Positions 13,720-21,207 of a stretch of 24,910 nucleotides of DNA are shown here, in pieces. Under the pieces are notes generated by a model that did no database searches, was not told the origin of the DNA, and saw only the letters and a program-made list of their open reading frames with translations. The DNA comes from W0P28-013 sp963659365 (lineage in GTDB: Bacteria > Bacteroidota > Bacteroidia > Bacteroidales > Paludibacteraceae). Every line of letters starts with the position of its first letter. The first letter of the stretch is position 1. Where the stretch lies: the NCBI GenBank assembly GCA_963659365.1, contig CAVKTI010000034.1, forward strand, positions 1-24,910, written 5' to 3'. The position numbers and the translations under genes are program-made.

Positions 13720-13788
13720 CTATGCTCTATCTTCTATGTTCTAAAAATCTCGTCTTGCTTCTTGCTACTTGCTGCTCACATCTTGCGA
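13720..13788. repeat. Heptamer tracts CTATGTT and CTTGCTT
   Basis: CTATGCT CTATCTT, then CTATGTT CTAAAAA, a 6-bp break, then CTTGCTT CTTGCTA, CTTGCTG CTCACAT and CTTGCGA. The ilvE stop codon follows directly. Confidence 0.85.
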
Positions 13789-14802
13789 CTACAAAATCGT
13801 ATTCCAGTGGTGCGTGTCGGCAGTGCGGCCGTATTGTATGTCGCGCAGATGGTTGTAGAGTTGCGTGCATTTGGGGCCAGGCTGGTCGTTGGGTGCGATG
13901 ATGTATGATTTTCCTGTGTCGATGTCGTCGATTTGTGAAATGGGCGCAATGACGGCGGCCGTTCCGCAGGCGGCGGCTTCGTCGAGCGTGGCCAATTCGT
14001 CGAACGGAATGGGGCGTTGTTCCACTTGCCAGCCAAAGTCGCGGCAGAGTTGCATCAGGCTGTTGTTGGTAATCGATGGCAAGATGGACGACGATTTCGG
14101 GGTGATGTAGGTGTCGCCTTTGATGCCGAAAAAGTTGGCGGCGCTGCATTCATCGACAAAGCGTTTCTCTTTCGAATCGAGATAGAGCGTGGAGTTGTAG
14201 CCGAGAGCGTGTGCGCGCACATCGGCTTGAAGGCCAGCGGCGTAGTTGCCGCCCACCTTGTAGCAACCAGTGCCGAGCGGGGCAGCGCGGTCGAAACTGC
14301 GTTGAATGCAGACGCGCACGGTGCTAAATCCGTTGTTGAAATAGGTGCTGATGGGCGACACATAGACGATAAATTCGTATTCGGCAGCGGGGCGCACGCC
14401 GAGCAGCGAACCCACGCCAATCATCAGCGGGCGAATGTAGAGCGAGGCATTTTTTTCGTAAGGCGGAATGTAACGCTTGTTCATGCGTACTGCCATTTTG
14501 ACCGCCTCGAGAAAAGTTTCGGTGGGCAGTTGTGGCATCATCAGGCGGTCGCACGAACTCTGCAAGCGTTGCGCGCTGGCTTCGGGACGAAAAATGCGGA
14601 TTTTGCCGTCGCAGCTGCGCATGGCTTTGATGCCTTCGTAAGCCTCTTGTCCGTAGTGCAAGCACGACGAGGCGATGGAGATGTTGATTTCGGGCGTGTC
14701 GTACGCACGCAGTTCGCTCCACGCACCATCTTTGAAATGGCAGCGAACATTATAGTCGGTGGCCACATAGTTGAAGCCAATGTTTTCCCAGTCGATGTTC
14801 AT
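13789..14802 (-). CDS. ilvE: Branched-chain amino-acid aminotransferase
   Basis: This 337-residue fold-type IV PLP enzyme catalyses the last step of Leu, Ile and Val synthesis and the first of their breakdown. Signatures: SSCLHYGQEAYEGIKAMR (45-62), FRPEASAQRL, RPLMIGVGSLLGV, PLGTGCYKVGGNYAAGL (175-191, Lys182 as the PLP lysine), DECSAANFFGIKG, TPKSSSILPSITN and GTAAVIAPI. The GCYKVGGNYAA form fits the longer type of BCAT. I place the start at the ATG at 14802 (MNIDWENIGF). An in-frame TTG 18 bp upstream would add residues KFEIT encoded by a 7-bp repeat, so it is rejected. The TAG stop directly abuts a CTTGCGA heptamer tract at 13754-13788. Confidence 0.95.
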   Translation of the reverse strand: MNIDWENIGFNYVATDYNVRCHFKDGAWSELRAYDTPEINISIASSCLHYGQEAYEGIKAMRSCDGKIRIFRPEASAQRLQSSCDRLMMPQLPTETFLEAVKMAVRMNKRYIPPYEKNASLYIRPLMIGVGSLLGVRPAAEYEFIVYVSPISTYFNNGFSTVRVCIQRSFDRAAPLGTGCYKVGGNYAAGLQADVRAHALGYNSTLYLDSKEKRFVDECSAANFFGIKGDTYITPKSSSILPSITNNSLMQLCRDFGWQVEQRPIPFDELATLDEAAACGTAAVIAPISQIDDIDTGKSYIIAPNDQPGPKCTQLYNHLRDIQYGRTADTHHWNTIL

Positions 14803-14805
14803 AGT

Positions 14806-14850
14806 AATTTCAAATTTCAAATTTCAGAATTTCAAATTTCAAAATTTAAG
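14806..14850. repeat. ATTTCAA heptamer tract upstream of ilvE
   Basis: Contains the 33 bp identical to 7042-7074 and continues as TCAAAATTTAAG. It begins 4 bp before the ilvE ATG (minus strand), so it forms the translation start region. Confidence 0.85.
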
Positions 14851-14870
14851 AATTATAGCCCCCTTTCCCG

Positions 14871-14889
14871 TTTCCCCCAAAGGGGGAAA
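14871..14889. repeat. C/G-rich hairpin between ilvE and the wbqC-like gene
   Basis: TTTCCCCC and GGGGGAAA enclose AAA. It resembles the hairpins at 834-852 and 881-899. Confidence 0.6.
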
Positions 14890-14932
14890 GGCTTTTGGTC
14901 TTCGTCATAGTAAAAAGTCATCGTCTTATCGT

Positions 14933-14960
14933 CTATGTTCTATACTCTATATTCTATTTT
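14933..14960. repeat. CTATGTT heptamer tract over the wbqC-like stop codon
   Basis: CTATGTT CTATACT, then CTATATT CTATTTT. The minus-strand stop (14947-14949) lies in the third unit. Confidence 0.85.
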
Positions 14961-15570
14961 TTTTCAACAAAACAATTCTCGCTTCGTTGCCCATGTTGAA
15001 CAGTAGGTCGATGATGCTGAGGTTGGCGATGAAGCCGAGTTTTTGCTCAAAAACTTGATAATAGCGTTTTGGTGTAAAATTTGGCGGCAAAGTTACTATA
15101 TTTTTGGGTGCGTTGAACACGCTACGCAGGTCAATTTCGCCGTTGGTGTAATTTTTTTCGTATGTTTCGGAGAACGCGTAGTTGGCATCGAAATCGAGCA
15201 GTTCGAGAATTTTGTTTTGCAGTGCCAATGTAAAGTCGAGCAGACGGTGGGCGGGGCGTTGGTAAAACGGCAGCAGTTCGTCCTTGTAGTAGTCGAAAAA
15301 CGGCGACGCATTGTAGGCCGCTTCGAGTGCGCGCCAATGTTGCGTTTGCCAGTCGTAATGGCTGGAAATCAGCACATTACACAGCGGTGTGTGGTCGGTA
15401 TGTTCGACAGGAATCACCAAATTTTCGACCCCATGCGCGGTGGCTATTTGGCAGCGATTGGCGTAGGTTTGCTTGTGGTAGTGCGCGTGCCTATCGACGA
15501 TGGTCGGGAAATTGATCAAATAGTAGAAGTATGGCACGGGCGCCAAATAGGCTGTTGGCAGAATATACAT
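14947..15570 (-). CDS. WbqC-like family protein
   Basis: The 207-residue protein fits the WbqC-like family, common in Bacteroidota and sometimes found in O-antigen clusters, with unproven biochemistry. Typical traits: the start ILPTAYLAPVPYFYYL, the conserved RCQIATAHGVENLVIPV stretch, ISSHYDWQTQHWRALEAAY, ASPFFDYYKDELLPFY and SIIDLLFNMGNEA near the end. The ATG at 15570 is chosen because it opens the conserved MYILPTAYLAP block and follows a TAATTTTG -7 element at 15592-15599; a longer frame would overlap that promoter. The final codons (KKNRI, stop TAG) fall inside a CTATGTT-type heptamer repeat, so the natural C-terminus may have been altered by repeat change. It is divergent from the marC-like gene. 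Confidence 0.8.
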   Translation of the reverse strand: MYILPTAYLAPVPYFYYLINFPTIVDRHAHYHKQTYANRCQIATAHGVENLVIPVEHTDHTPLCNVLISSHYDWQTQHWRALEAAYNASPFFDYYKDELLPFYQRPAHRLLDFTLALQNKILELLDFDANYAFSETYEKNYTNGEIDLRSVFNAPKNIVTLPPNFTPKRYYQVFEQKLGFIANLSIIDLLFNMGNEARIVLLKKNRI

Positions 15571-15591
15571 GGTGTCGCTCTTTTTGCGCTG

Positions 15592-15599
15592 CAAAATTA
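15592..15599 (-). promoter_or_regulatory. -7 element of the wbqC-like gene
   Basis: TAATTTTG on the minus strand, 21 bp before the ATG at 15570. It lies in the divergent region shared with the marC-like gene. Confidence 0.5.
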
Positions 15600-15622
15600 A
15601 GATTTTTTTTGCATTTTGGGGG

Positions 15623-15653
15623 TTGTGTATGTGGCGCAAAACGCCTATCTTTG
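15623..15653 (+). promoter_or_regulatory. Promoter of the marC-like gene
   Basis: TTGT (15623-15626), a 19-bp spacer and TATCTTTG (15646-15653), 26 bp before the ATG. Confidence 0.6.
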
Positions 15654-15679
15654 CACTCCATTAAAACCCCATTGATGTT

Positions 15680-16291
15680 ATGCTGCCAAATTTTACATTC
15701 GACTTTTCGTTTTCGTGGTTCAAAATGTTTAGCGCATTCATCGCGCTGTTTGCCATTATCGATCCGTTTGGCAGCCTGCCGATAATTCTCGGTCTGAAGC
15801 AGCGCCGCAACGATATTCAGCCGACCAAAGTGGTGGTAGTGAGTTTTGTGCTGATGCTGGCGTTTTTGTTTGGCGGCGAACTGATTTTGTCGTTTTTTGG
15901 CGTCGATATCAAGTCGTTTGCCGTGGCGGGTGCCATCATCTTGTTTCTGATGGCGTTGGAAATGTTGCTCGACATCGAGATTTTCCGTTACGCTGGTCCC
16001 GAAGGCACATCGTCGCTCATTCCGCTGGCTTTCCCGCTGTTTGCTGGCCCTGGCGTGTTCACGGCCATTATCACTTATCGTGTCGATTATTCGTTTTGGG
16101 AACTGGCGGTGGCCATATTTTTGAACATGGTCTGCCTGTTTGTGGTGCTGAAATGCACGGCGTGGATCGAGCGTAAATTGGGACAGGCGGGCGTTTATAT
16201 CCTGCGCAAATTCGCTGGCGTGGTCATTCTTGGCATCGCCGTGAAAATCTTGACGCAAAATCTAGCCTCGATATTTGTTTCGGCAGCGTAG
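15680..16291 (+). CDS. MarC-family integral membrane protein
   Basis: The 203-residue, very hydrophobic inner-membrane protein has about six transmembrane helices. MarC-family signatures are clear: FIALFAIIDPFGSLPIIL near the N-terminus, the loop PEGTSSLIPLAFPLFAGPG (about 110-128) before the second helical half, and RKFAGVVILGIAVKIL at the C-terminus. The IDPFG and PLAFPL-AGPG motifs form the family's internal repeat. The function of MarC proteins is not established; the old link to multiple antibiotic resistance has not held up. A promoter (TTGT, 19-bp spacer, TATCTTTG at 15623-15653) lies 26 bp upstream and shares its region with the divergent wbqC-like promoter. Confidence 0.92.
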   Translation: MLPNFTFDFSFSWFKMFSAFIALFAIIDPFGSLPIILGLKQRRNDIQPTKVVVVSFVLMLAFLFGGELILSFFGVDIKSFAVAGAIILFLMALEMLLDIEIFRYAGPEGTSSLIPLAFPLFAGPGVFTAIITYRVDYSFWELAVAIFLNMVCLFVVLKCTAWIERKLGQAGVYILRKFAGVVILGIAVKILTQNLASIFVSAA

Positions 16292-16302
16292 GTTGTTCTC
16301 CT

Positions 16303-16337
16303 ATTTCTGATTTCTGGTTTCTGATTTCTAGTTAGGT
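16303..16337. repeat. ATTTCTG heptamer tract between marC-like gene and wzx
   Basis: ATTTCTG ATTTCTG, then GTTTCTG ATTTCTA GTTAGGT, followed by TGATGAG. A shorter relative (AATTTCTGGTTGGGTTGA) lies at 10033-10050 in the helicase leader. Confidence 0.8.
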
Positions 16338-16425
16338 TGATGAGTTGATTATTGTGCAAATAATTTTGGGCAGTAACAAAAAAATCACTACAAAGGGAGT
16401 TCTATAAAATTCCCCCAAAATGTTG

Positions 16426-16456
16426 TTTCGTAATCTTATATTTTTGCGTATCTTTG
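16426..16456 (+). promoter_or_regulatory. Promoter of the wzx-wzy-glycosyltransferase operon
   Basis: TTTC (16426-16429), a 19-bp spacer and TATCTTTG (16449-16456), 14 bp before the wzx ATG, so the leader is very short. No invertible-promoter repeats of the kind that switch Bacteroides capsules are visible around it. Confidence 0.65.
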
Positions 16457-16470
16457 TAGGATTTTAGCAG

Positions 16471-17778
16471 ATGCAAGATATAGGCAGACATATACGAACG
16501 GTGGCGAACGGAACGATATTCAAAAATATGGTTGCGTTGGGCGTTGTGCAGTTTGCCAATTATCTTATTCCGCTGATTATTATCCCCTTTGTAACGCGTG
16601 CTTTGGGGGTGGATCTGTTTGGGCGTGTGTGCTATGCACAGAATATCGTGTCCTATTTGGCGCTACTGATTAACTTTGGTTTTGATTACTCGGCGACACA
16701 AGATGTGGCTATTCATAAGAACGACAAACAGGCGTTGGGCGTGATATTCCGAACGGTAATGGTCAGCAAAGCCATTCTTTTTGCCGTCAGCCTAATGGTA
16801 ATGGGCGTGCTGTACGCCGTGTTTGCGCCTGTGCATGCCGACCCTGTGCTCTATCTGTGGGCGGCGTTGTTCAATTTGGGCTTTGTGCTGTTCCCCACTT
16901 GGTTGTATCAAGGAATGGAGGATATGGGGCGTATGTCGGTTATGAATTTTATCACCAAACTGACGGGCGCAATACTTATTATCGCCGTGGTGCGTAAGGC
17001 AGAAGATTATATTGCCTATATGGCGATATTGTCGGTGGTCTATATTGTGGTGGGAGGTGTTGCCTTGGGGTCTGCCATTCGCCATTACGGAGTTTTGGAA
17101 AGCAAGACACGCGACAAGGCGTTGAGCAGGGCGATGTTGCGCAAGAGTTGTCCGATATTCGTTACCACTTTGGCAGGCTCACTATACAACGCTATGGGAC
17201 TAACCCTGCTGGGGGCGATGATGAGCAGCACAGAAGTGGGGGTGTATGCGGGGAGTCAGAAGATGATTTCCGCTTGTATGATGCTGACAAGTATGCCTTT
17301 CTCGGTAGCCATATTCCCAACTATGAGCAGGTTGTTTGCCGAAGACAAACCGAAAGCATGGCATTTCTTCGGGCGTTCGATGGGGTTGGCTGTCGGCGTG
17401 GGGCTGTGTATGATACCCTGTATATGGCTATTGGCACCGTTGGTTGTGCATATTCTGCTTGGCAGCGGCTTCGAAGAGGCGGTAGCGCAAATGCGCTGGA
17501 TGTCCGGCTTGCCATTACTGCTACTGATAGGCACAATGCTGACTGTGCAAGGACTGTACGGTACGCAACAACAGCGTTGGGCACCAGTGGTGGTCGTGTT
17601 GTCGGGGTGCATCAGTGTGGTGCTGAACAAACTGCTGATACCTGTGTGGCATGCAGGAGGCTGTATCGCGGCATGGTATGTGGCGGAATGTGTGGAGATA
17701 CTGATTGTCGGCGGAATTTTGTGGCGGTATAAACGGATAACTATGCAAACCGCGTCCTCCCCAATGGATAAAAGATAG
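16471..17778 (+). CDS. wzx: Wzx-type polysaccharide flippase (MOP superfamily)
   Basis: The 435-residue protein has about 12 hydrophobic segments and the N-terminal pattern of RfbX/Wzx flippases: FKNMVALGVVQFANYLIPLI, then PFVTRALGVDLFGRVCYAQN and the LINFGFDYSATQDVA loop. Such proteins move lipid-linked oligosaccharide repeat units across the inner membrane, which fits its place at the head of a cluster with a Wzy-like polymerase and glycosyltransferases. It lies 14 bp after a good promoter (16426-16456) and is followed 2 bp later by the polymerase gene, so it appears to be the first gene of the operon. ATA isoleucine codons are more frequent than in the housekeeping genes, hinting at foreign origin. 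Assignment as flippase is confident; the glycan carried is unknown. Confidence 0.92.
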   Translation: MQDIGRHIRTVANGTIFKNMVALGVVQFANYLIPLIIIPFVTRALGVDLFGRVCYAQNIVSYLALLINFGFDYSATQDVAIHKNDKQALGVIFRTVMVSKAILFAVSLMVMGVLYAVFAPVHADPVLYLWAALFNLGFVLFPTWLYQGMEDMGRMSVMNFITKLTGAILIIAVVRKAEDYIAYMAILSVVYIVVGGVALGSAIRHYGVLESKTRDKALSRAMLRKSCPIFVTTLAGSLYNAMGLTLLGAMMSSTEVGVYAGSQKMISACMMLTSMPFSVAIFPTMSRLFAEDKPKAWHFFGRSMGLAVGVGLCMIPCIWLLAPLVVHILLGSGFEEAVAQMRWMSGLPLLLLIGTMLTVQGLYGTQQQRWAPVVVVLSGCISVVLNKLLIPVWHAGGCIAAWYVAECVEILIVGGILWRYKRITMQTASSPMDKR

Positions 17779-17780
17779 AT

Positions 17781-18962
17781 ATGGCAGGATTGTTTGTGAT
17801 ATTGTGTGTGTTGTTGGTGGTAGCCTATATATGCTCTAAGCAGGATATATTCAGTCCCAGCGTACTGACAGCGGGTATATGGCTATTTTGTTTGTCATTG
17901 TTTGTGCTGTTGCCCAATAGTTTACCTGCTCTGCAAAAGCAGTTCCTGCTTTGTGCGGGAATATGGAGCAGTTGCTTCGTGCTGTCCTCACTGAGTATGC
18001 AATCCCTGTCTTATTCCAACAAAAAGATGCAATGCAGTGTCACCATCCGAGATTTATATTTTTGGATAAGTATTGCTTGCATACCAGCATTATTGCTGTT
18101 TGTATATCGTGCGATTGCATACGGAACAACGGATAGTATGGCACTGAATTTGCGAATGGCGACATTAGGCAAGAATGTAAAAGTGGGCGAAGACACTTAT
18201 ACGCCGATGTACTACACACTGTGGTTGGCAACATATCTGCTCTACTTGACGGACGCCGATAAGAAACATTGGAAACGCACTGTGATATTGGGCTGCTTAA
18301 CACTGCTATTCGGTATAGCGACTATGTCCAAAACGATGATACTCACCGTGGGAATAATTACGCTGTTTGTATTGTACAAAAGGGGGATTATTTCGACCAA
18401 GTACATTCTAATTGGCGGTGCTGCGGTATTGGCGATGATGATCATTCTGCAAGGAATACGGCACAGCATGTCTATAGATAAGGAGGAGGTGGAAAATATA
18501 TTTGAACTATATATTTTGCGCGGCTTTTGTGCGTTTGACACCTTGCGCCCATGCAGTTCCCCGCATTTCGGCGAGAATGTATTCCGTATCTTTTATGCTA
18601 TTCCCTATAAGTTGGGGTGGTCTTCCATAGAGCCGATAGACCCGATACTACCTTGGGTGTACGAACCTGTGGCGACAAACACATACACAGTCATGTATCC
18701 TTTCTTCTTGGATTTCGGCTATGCGGGTGTGGGGGTGTTTGCTGTCGTGTTGGGAGCAGGAGCGGGTTGGCTGTATAAGAAATCGGAACAGGGAAACTCG
18801 TTTTACACCATATTGTATGCCTATTTTTGTGTGATGCTTGTCATGCAATATGTGCAAGACAATTTCTTCACGAATTTGGCAGGAGTTATCAAGTTCGTCT
18901 TGCTTCTCTCTTTGCCATACATTGTAGGCAATTATCAGTTGTTGCGAAAAAAGACTATATGA
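17781..18962 (+). CDS. wzy: Wzy-type O-antigen/capsule polymerase (predicted)
   Basis: The 393-residue protein has about ten or eleven hydrophobic helices (for example AGLFVILCVLLVVAYIC, VLTAGIWLFCLSLFVLL, ISIACIPALLLFVYRAIAYG, YILIGGAAVLAMMIILQG, YPFFLDFGYAGVGVFAVVLG) and a larger loop around residues 230-300, the usual plan of Wzy or EpsG-like polymerases. Wzy proteins share little sequence, so the call rests on topology and on the position directly after wzx and before the glycosyltransferases. If right, it joins flipped repeat units in the periplasm by the Wzy-dependent route. The last codon overlaps the next gene (ATGA). AT-rich with frequent ATA codons, unlike neighbours outside the cluster. 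An O-antigen ligase is the main alternative. Confidence 0.75.
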   Translation: MAGLFVILCVLLVVAYICSKQDIFSPSVLTAGIWLFCLSLFVLLPNSLPALQKQFLLCAGIWSSCFVLSSLSMQSLSYSNKKMQCSVTIRDLYFWISIACIPALLLFVYRAIAYGTTDSMALNLRMATLGKNVKVGEDTYTPMYYTLWLATYLLYLTDADKKHWKRTVILGCLTLLFGIATMSKTMILTVGIITLFVLYKRGIISTKYILIGGAAVLAMMIILQGIRHSMSIDKEEVENIFELYILRGFCAFDTLRPCSSPHFGENVFRIFYAIPYKLGWSSIEPIDPILPWVYEPVATNTYTVMYPFFLDFGYAGVGVFAVVLGAGAGWLYKKSEQGNSFYTILYAYFCVMLVMQYVQDNFFTNLAGVIKFVLLLSLPYIVGNYQLLRKKTI

Positions 18963-19672
18963 ACAATAAAGTACTATATATCATTGTTCTCTATAGAATG
19001 ACCCTTGTAGAGAGTTTGTCGTACAAAGGTTTGTGCGAGAGTCTATCCGAAGAGGAATTACAGCACGATGTATATATACACGATAATTCAAAACACAATA
19101 TCTATTTGGCTGGTGCGTACAATATGGGACTTACCTACGCCATCTCCCACGGATACGAATGGATTGTGTTATTAGACGAGGACACTACTATTACGGCAGC
19201 ATATATAACAGCCCTAAAAGCAGCAGTTATACAAAAAAACTTTGATGTATGTGTTCCTACATTAGTGGATAATAGTGGGAAAGTATTGTCGCCCTCCACA
19301 CTCTATGGAATACCACTGGCGATGAACTCATGTTTGGCGATACGCTGTCGGACAGTACAAGAAATAGGGGGATTCAACACGAATTATCCTTTGGATTTTT
19401 TGGATAATTGGTTATGTCATAAATTGTACCAAGCAAATATATCGCTACAAAAATTGCCAGTAGAAATTGTTCACAATCTATCGGTAAACGATCCCAAACA
19501 CTATGTGAGTAGGGCAAGGTATTTGTCATTATTGGAAGGGGAAAGAAACTATGCCAAAGAATTTGGGTATGTGTGGCGATATAAATTACATCTTGTAGGA
19601 CGGTTGGTAAAGTGGCTACTAACAAGACATGTGTTCGTGAAAGAAACATTTGAGGCTTTGATTCGTATATGA
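18959..19672 (+). CDS. GT2 glycosyltransferase (rhamnosyltransferase-like)
   Basis: The 237-residue cytoplasmic or membrane-associated GT-A enzyme has a start typical of the rhamnosyltransferase/WbbL-RfbF-like branch of family 2: LYIIVLYRM, then VYIHDNSKHN and GAYNMGLTYAISHGYEWIVL (about 46-70), followed by the metal/nucleotide-sugar motif LLDEDTTI. CRTVQEIGGFNTNYPLDFLDNW matches the acceptor-side block. The start is the ATG at 18959 that overlaps the wzy stop by 4 bp; a longer frame would run back into wzy. It in turn overlaps the next GT gene by 4 bp. It should add one sugar to the lipid-linked unit; donor and linkage are not readable. This gene and wzy are the most AT-rich of the cluster. 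Confidence 0.88.
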   Translation: MNNKVLYIIVLYRMTLVESLSYKGLCESLSEEELQHDVYIHDNSKHNIYLAGAYNMGLTYAISHGYEWIVLLDEDTTITAAYITALKAAVIQKNFDVCVPTLVDNSGKVLSPSTLYGIPLAMNSCLAIRCRTVQEIGGFNTNYPLDFLDNWLCHKLYQANISLQKLPVEIVHNLSVNDPKHYVSRARYLSLLEGERNYAKEFGYVWRYKLHLVGRLVKWLLTRHVFVKETFEALIRI

Positions 19673-20412
19673 ATAGTGTGTGCGTGGCAACATATAACGG
19701 CGAAAAATATATCGAAGAGCAACTACGGTCGATATTGATACAGTTACGCCCCGATGATGAGGTGATAGTGTCGGACGATGGTTCGACCGACCGCACTTGC
19801 GCCATTGTCGAAAGCCTTGCCGACCCACGCATCAGGCTACTGCACCACAACGGACACGATTTCAAACAGAATTTCGTATACGCACTGCAGCACGCCCAAG
19901 GCGAATACATTTTTTTGTCAGACCAAGACGATGTGTGGCTACCTCCAAAATACGAAACTTGTTGTAGGCAACTGCAAAATTTTGATTTAGTAGTAACCGA
20001 CAGCATTGTAACCGACCAAAATCTACAGACAACTATTAATTCGTTTTTTCAACATTATCATTCAGGAAAGGGTGTGTTAAAAAACATCGCACTCCACACC
20101 TATTTTGGCGCATGTATGGCGTTCCAACGCAAAGTACTTGAATACGCATTGCCAATGCCTAAAACATCGGAAATTGCACACGACAACTGGATTGGTTTAG
20201 TAGCCGAAATCACAGGAAAGGTGTTGTTTTTGCCTCAACCATTACTACTCTATCGCCGCCACAGCAACGCTCTAACCAACATCAAAGAATCTATCATAAC
20301 GCGCAGCAAACGCCCGTTTTTGGTAAAAATTTGGAGTCGCTTAGTAGTGCTCTCGGCTGTAGTGCGTTTCTACATACACTATAAATTCGGCAATTTCAAA
20401 AAGAAATGGTAA
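19669..20412 (+). CDS. GT2 glycosyltransferase
   Basis: The 247-residue GT-A family 2 enzyme starts VCVATYNGEKYIEEQLRSIL, followed by DDEVIVSDDGSTDRT (29-43) for nucleotide binding and the metal motif YIFLSDQDDVW (about 78-88). HDNWIGLVAEITGKV and LLLYRRHSNALTN are the usual downstream blocks of rhamnosyltransferase-like GT2s that use DQDD. A hydrophobic stretch near the C-terminus (RLVVLSAVVRFYIHY) and the basic end FKKKW suggest membrane association. The ATG overlaps the previous stop by 4 bp. A TAACTTTG element overlaps its own TAA stop and may be an internal promoter for the following genes. Confidence 0.9.
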   Translation: MNSVCVATYNGEKYIEEQLRSILIQLRPDDEVIVSDDGSTDRTCAIVESLADPRIRLLHHNGHDFKQNFVYALQHAQGEYIFLSDQDDVWLPPKYETCCRQLQNFDLVVTDSIVTDQNLQTTINSFFQHYHSGKGVLKNIALHTYFGACMAFQRKVLEYALPMPKTSEIAHDNWIGLVAEITGKVLFLPQPLLLYRRHSNALTNIKESIITRSKRPFLVKIWSRLVVLSAVVRFYIHYKFGNFKKKW

Positions 20413-20417
20413 CTTTG
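20410..20417 (+). promoter_or_regulatory. Possible internal promoter of the glycan operon
   Basis: TAACTTTG begins on the TAA stop of the second GT2 gene, 34 bp before the next start. TTCG lies 20 bp upstream (20386-20389) as a weak -33. It could drive the last three genes separately. Confidence 0.35.
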
Positions 20418-20451
20418 CAAATCGCTGCATTACAAAACACACCAACAAAAA

Positions 20452-21207
20452 ATGACCGATTTAGTTTCTATTATTACCCCCCTCTACAATAGCGAACGCT
20501 TTGTGGCGGCTACCATCGAAAGCGTGTTGGCGCAAACCTATCAACATTGGGAGATGATAGTGATTGATGATGGCTCCACCGACAATAGCGCACGCATAGT
20601 GACCGAATATGCAACTCGCGACCCACGCATCAAACTTTTTTCGCAACCAAATGCAGGCTCGGCAGCGGCACGCAACAATGGTATTCGCCGTGCCATAGGG
20701 CGCTATATTGCCTTGCTTGACTCCGACGACCTTTGGGAACCAAATTTTTTAGAAGAACAAATCGCGCTGCTCACCGAGAAAAACGCTGCTTTGGTGTGCA
20801 GTTCGCACAAGCGCATCGACGAAAATGGCAAAGAGTGTCTGCAACCATTCCGCGCACCCCAACGCATGACCTACAACGATCTATTGAAAACCTGCTCCAT
20901 TTCGTGCCTCACAGGACTTTACGACTCCTCAAAATTTGGAAAAATCTACCTAAACGAAGATTTCCGCACTCTGCGCGACGACCATATCTATTGGCTCACA
21001 ATAGCAAAAAAAGCGGGCGAAGCCTTTGGAAATCAGCAAATTTTAGCATCGTATAGAATGCGAAGTAACTCGGTTTCGTATAGCAAGCGCAAAGTGATAA
21101 TTCCACAATTTCGGGTCTATTACGAAAGCGAAAAACTCGGCTTCTGGCGCAGCCTCTACTACTTGATGCATTGGGCGTGGAACGGCTACAAAAAATATCG
21201 AAAATAG
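20452..21207 (+). CDS. GT2 glycosyltransferase
   Basis: This 251-residue classical family 2 enzyme shows VSIITPLYNSERFVAATIES, VLAQTYQHWEMIVIDDGSTD (through about 43), SQPNAGSAAARNNGIRRAIG (about 63-82) and IALLDSDDLWEPNFLEEQI with the DSDD metal motif (about 86-104). RDDHIYWLTIAKKAG and ILASYRMRSNSVSY fit the catalytic-base and acceptor region. It resembles EpsJ/WbdN-like transferases that use UDP-sugars, but the donor cannot be stated. The start lies 39 bp after the previous stop, the only real gap inside the operon after wzx, and that gap carries promoter-like sequence. Its TAG stop shares a base with the GTG start of glf. Confidence 0.9.
   Translation: MTDLVSIITPLYNSERFVAATIESVLAQTYQHWEMIVIDDGSTDNSARIVTEYATRDPRIKLFSQPNAGSAAARNNGIRRAIGRYIALLDSDDLWEPNFLEEQIALLTEKNAALVCSSHKRIDENGKECLQPFRAPQRMTYNDLLKTCSISCLTGLYDSSKFGKIYLNEDFRTLRDDHIYWLTIAKKAGEAFGNQQILASYRMRSNSVSYSKRKVIIPQFRVYYESEKLGFWRSLYYLMHWAWNGYKKYRK

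Larger units (their letters stand above)
13436..13788. other. Repeat-filled gap between ilvE and gapA
   Basis: Apart from the gapA leader and promoter (to about 13530), this gap is an array of different short-period repeats: ATTTCAA words at 13580-13594, an octamer element at 13598-13642, AATCTTCA at 13669-13708, CTATGTT heptamers at 13720-13747 and CTTGCTT heptamers at 13754-13788. Confidence 0.8.

Noticed and set aside
14803..14820. TTG start of ilvE 18 bp upstream
   Set aside because: The added codons are made of the ATTTCAA repeat, and an ATG with normal enzyme sequence follows at 14802.
16292..16470. Invertible promoter of the Bacteroides capsule type
   Set aside because: No inverted repeats flank the promoter at 16426-16456 and no recombinase gene is nearby.
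18827..18958. Longer reading frame for the first GT2 gene, overlapping wzy
   Set aside because: The extra residues are Cys/His/Arg-rich out-of-frame wzy sequence. The ATGA overlap at 18959 is the normal junction type in this operon.
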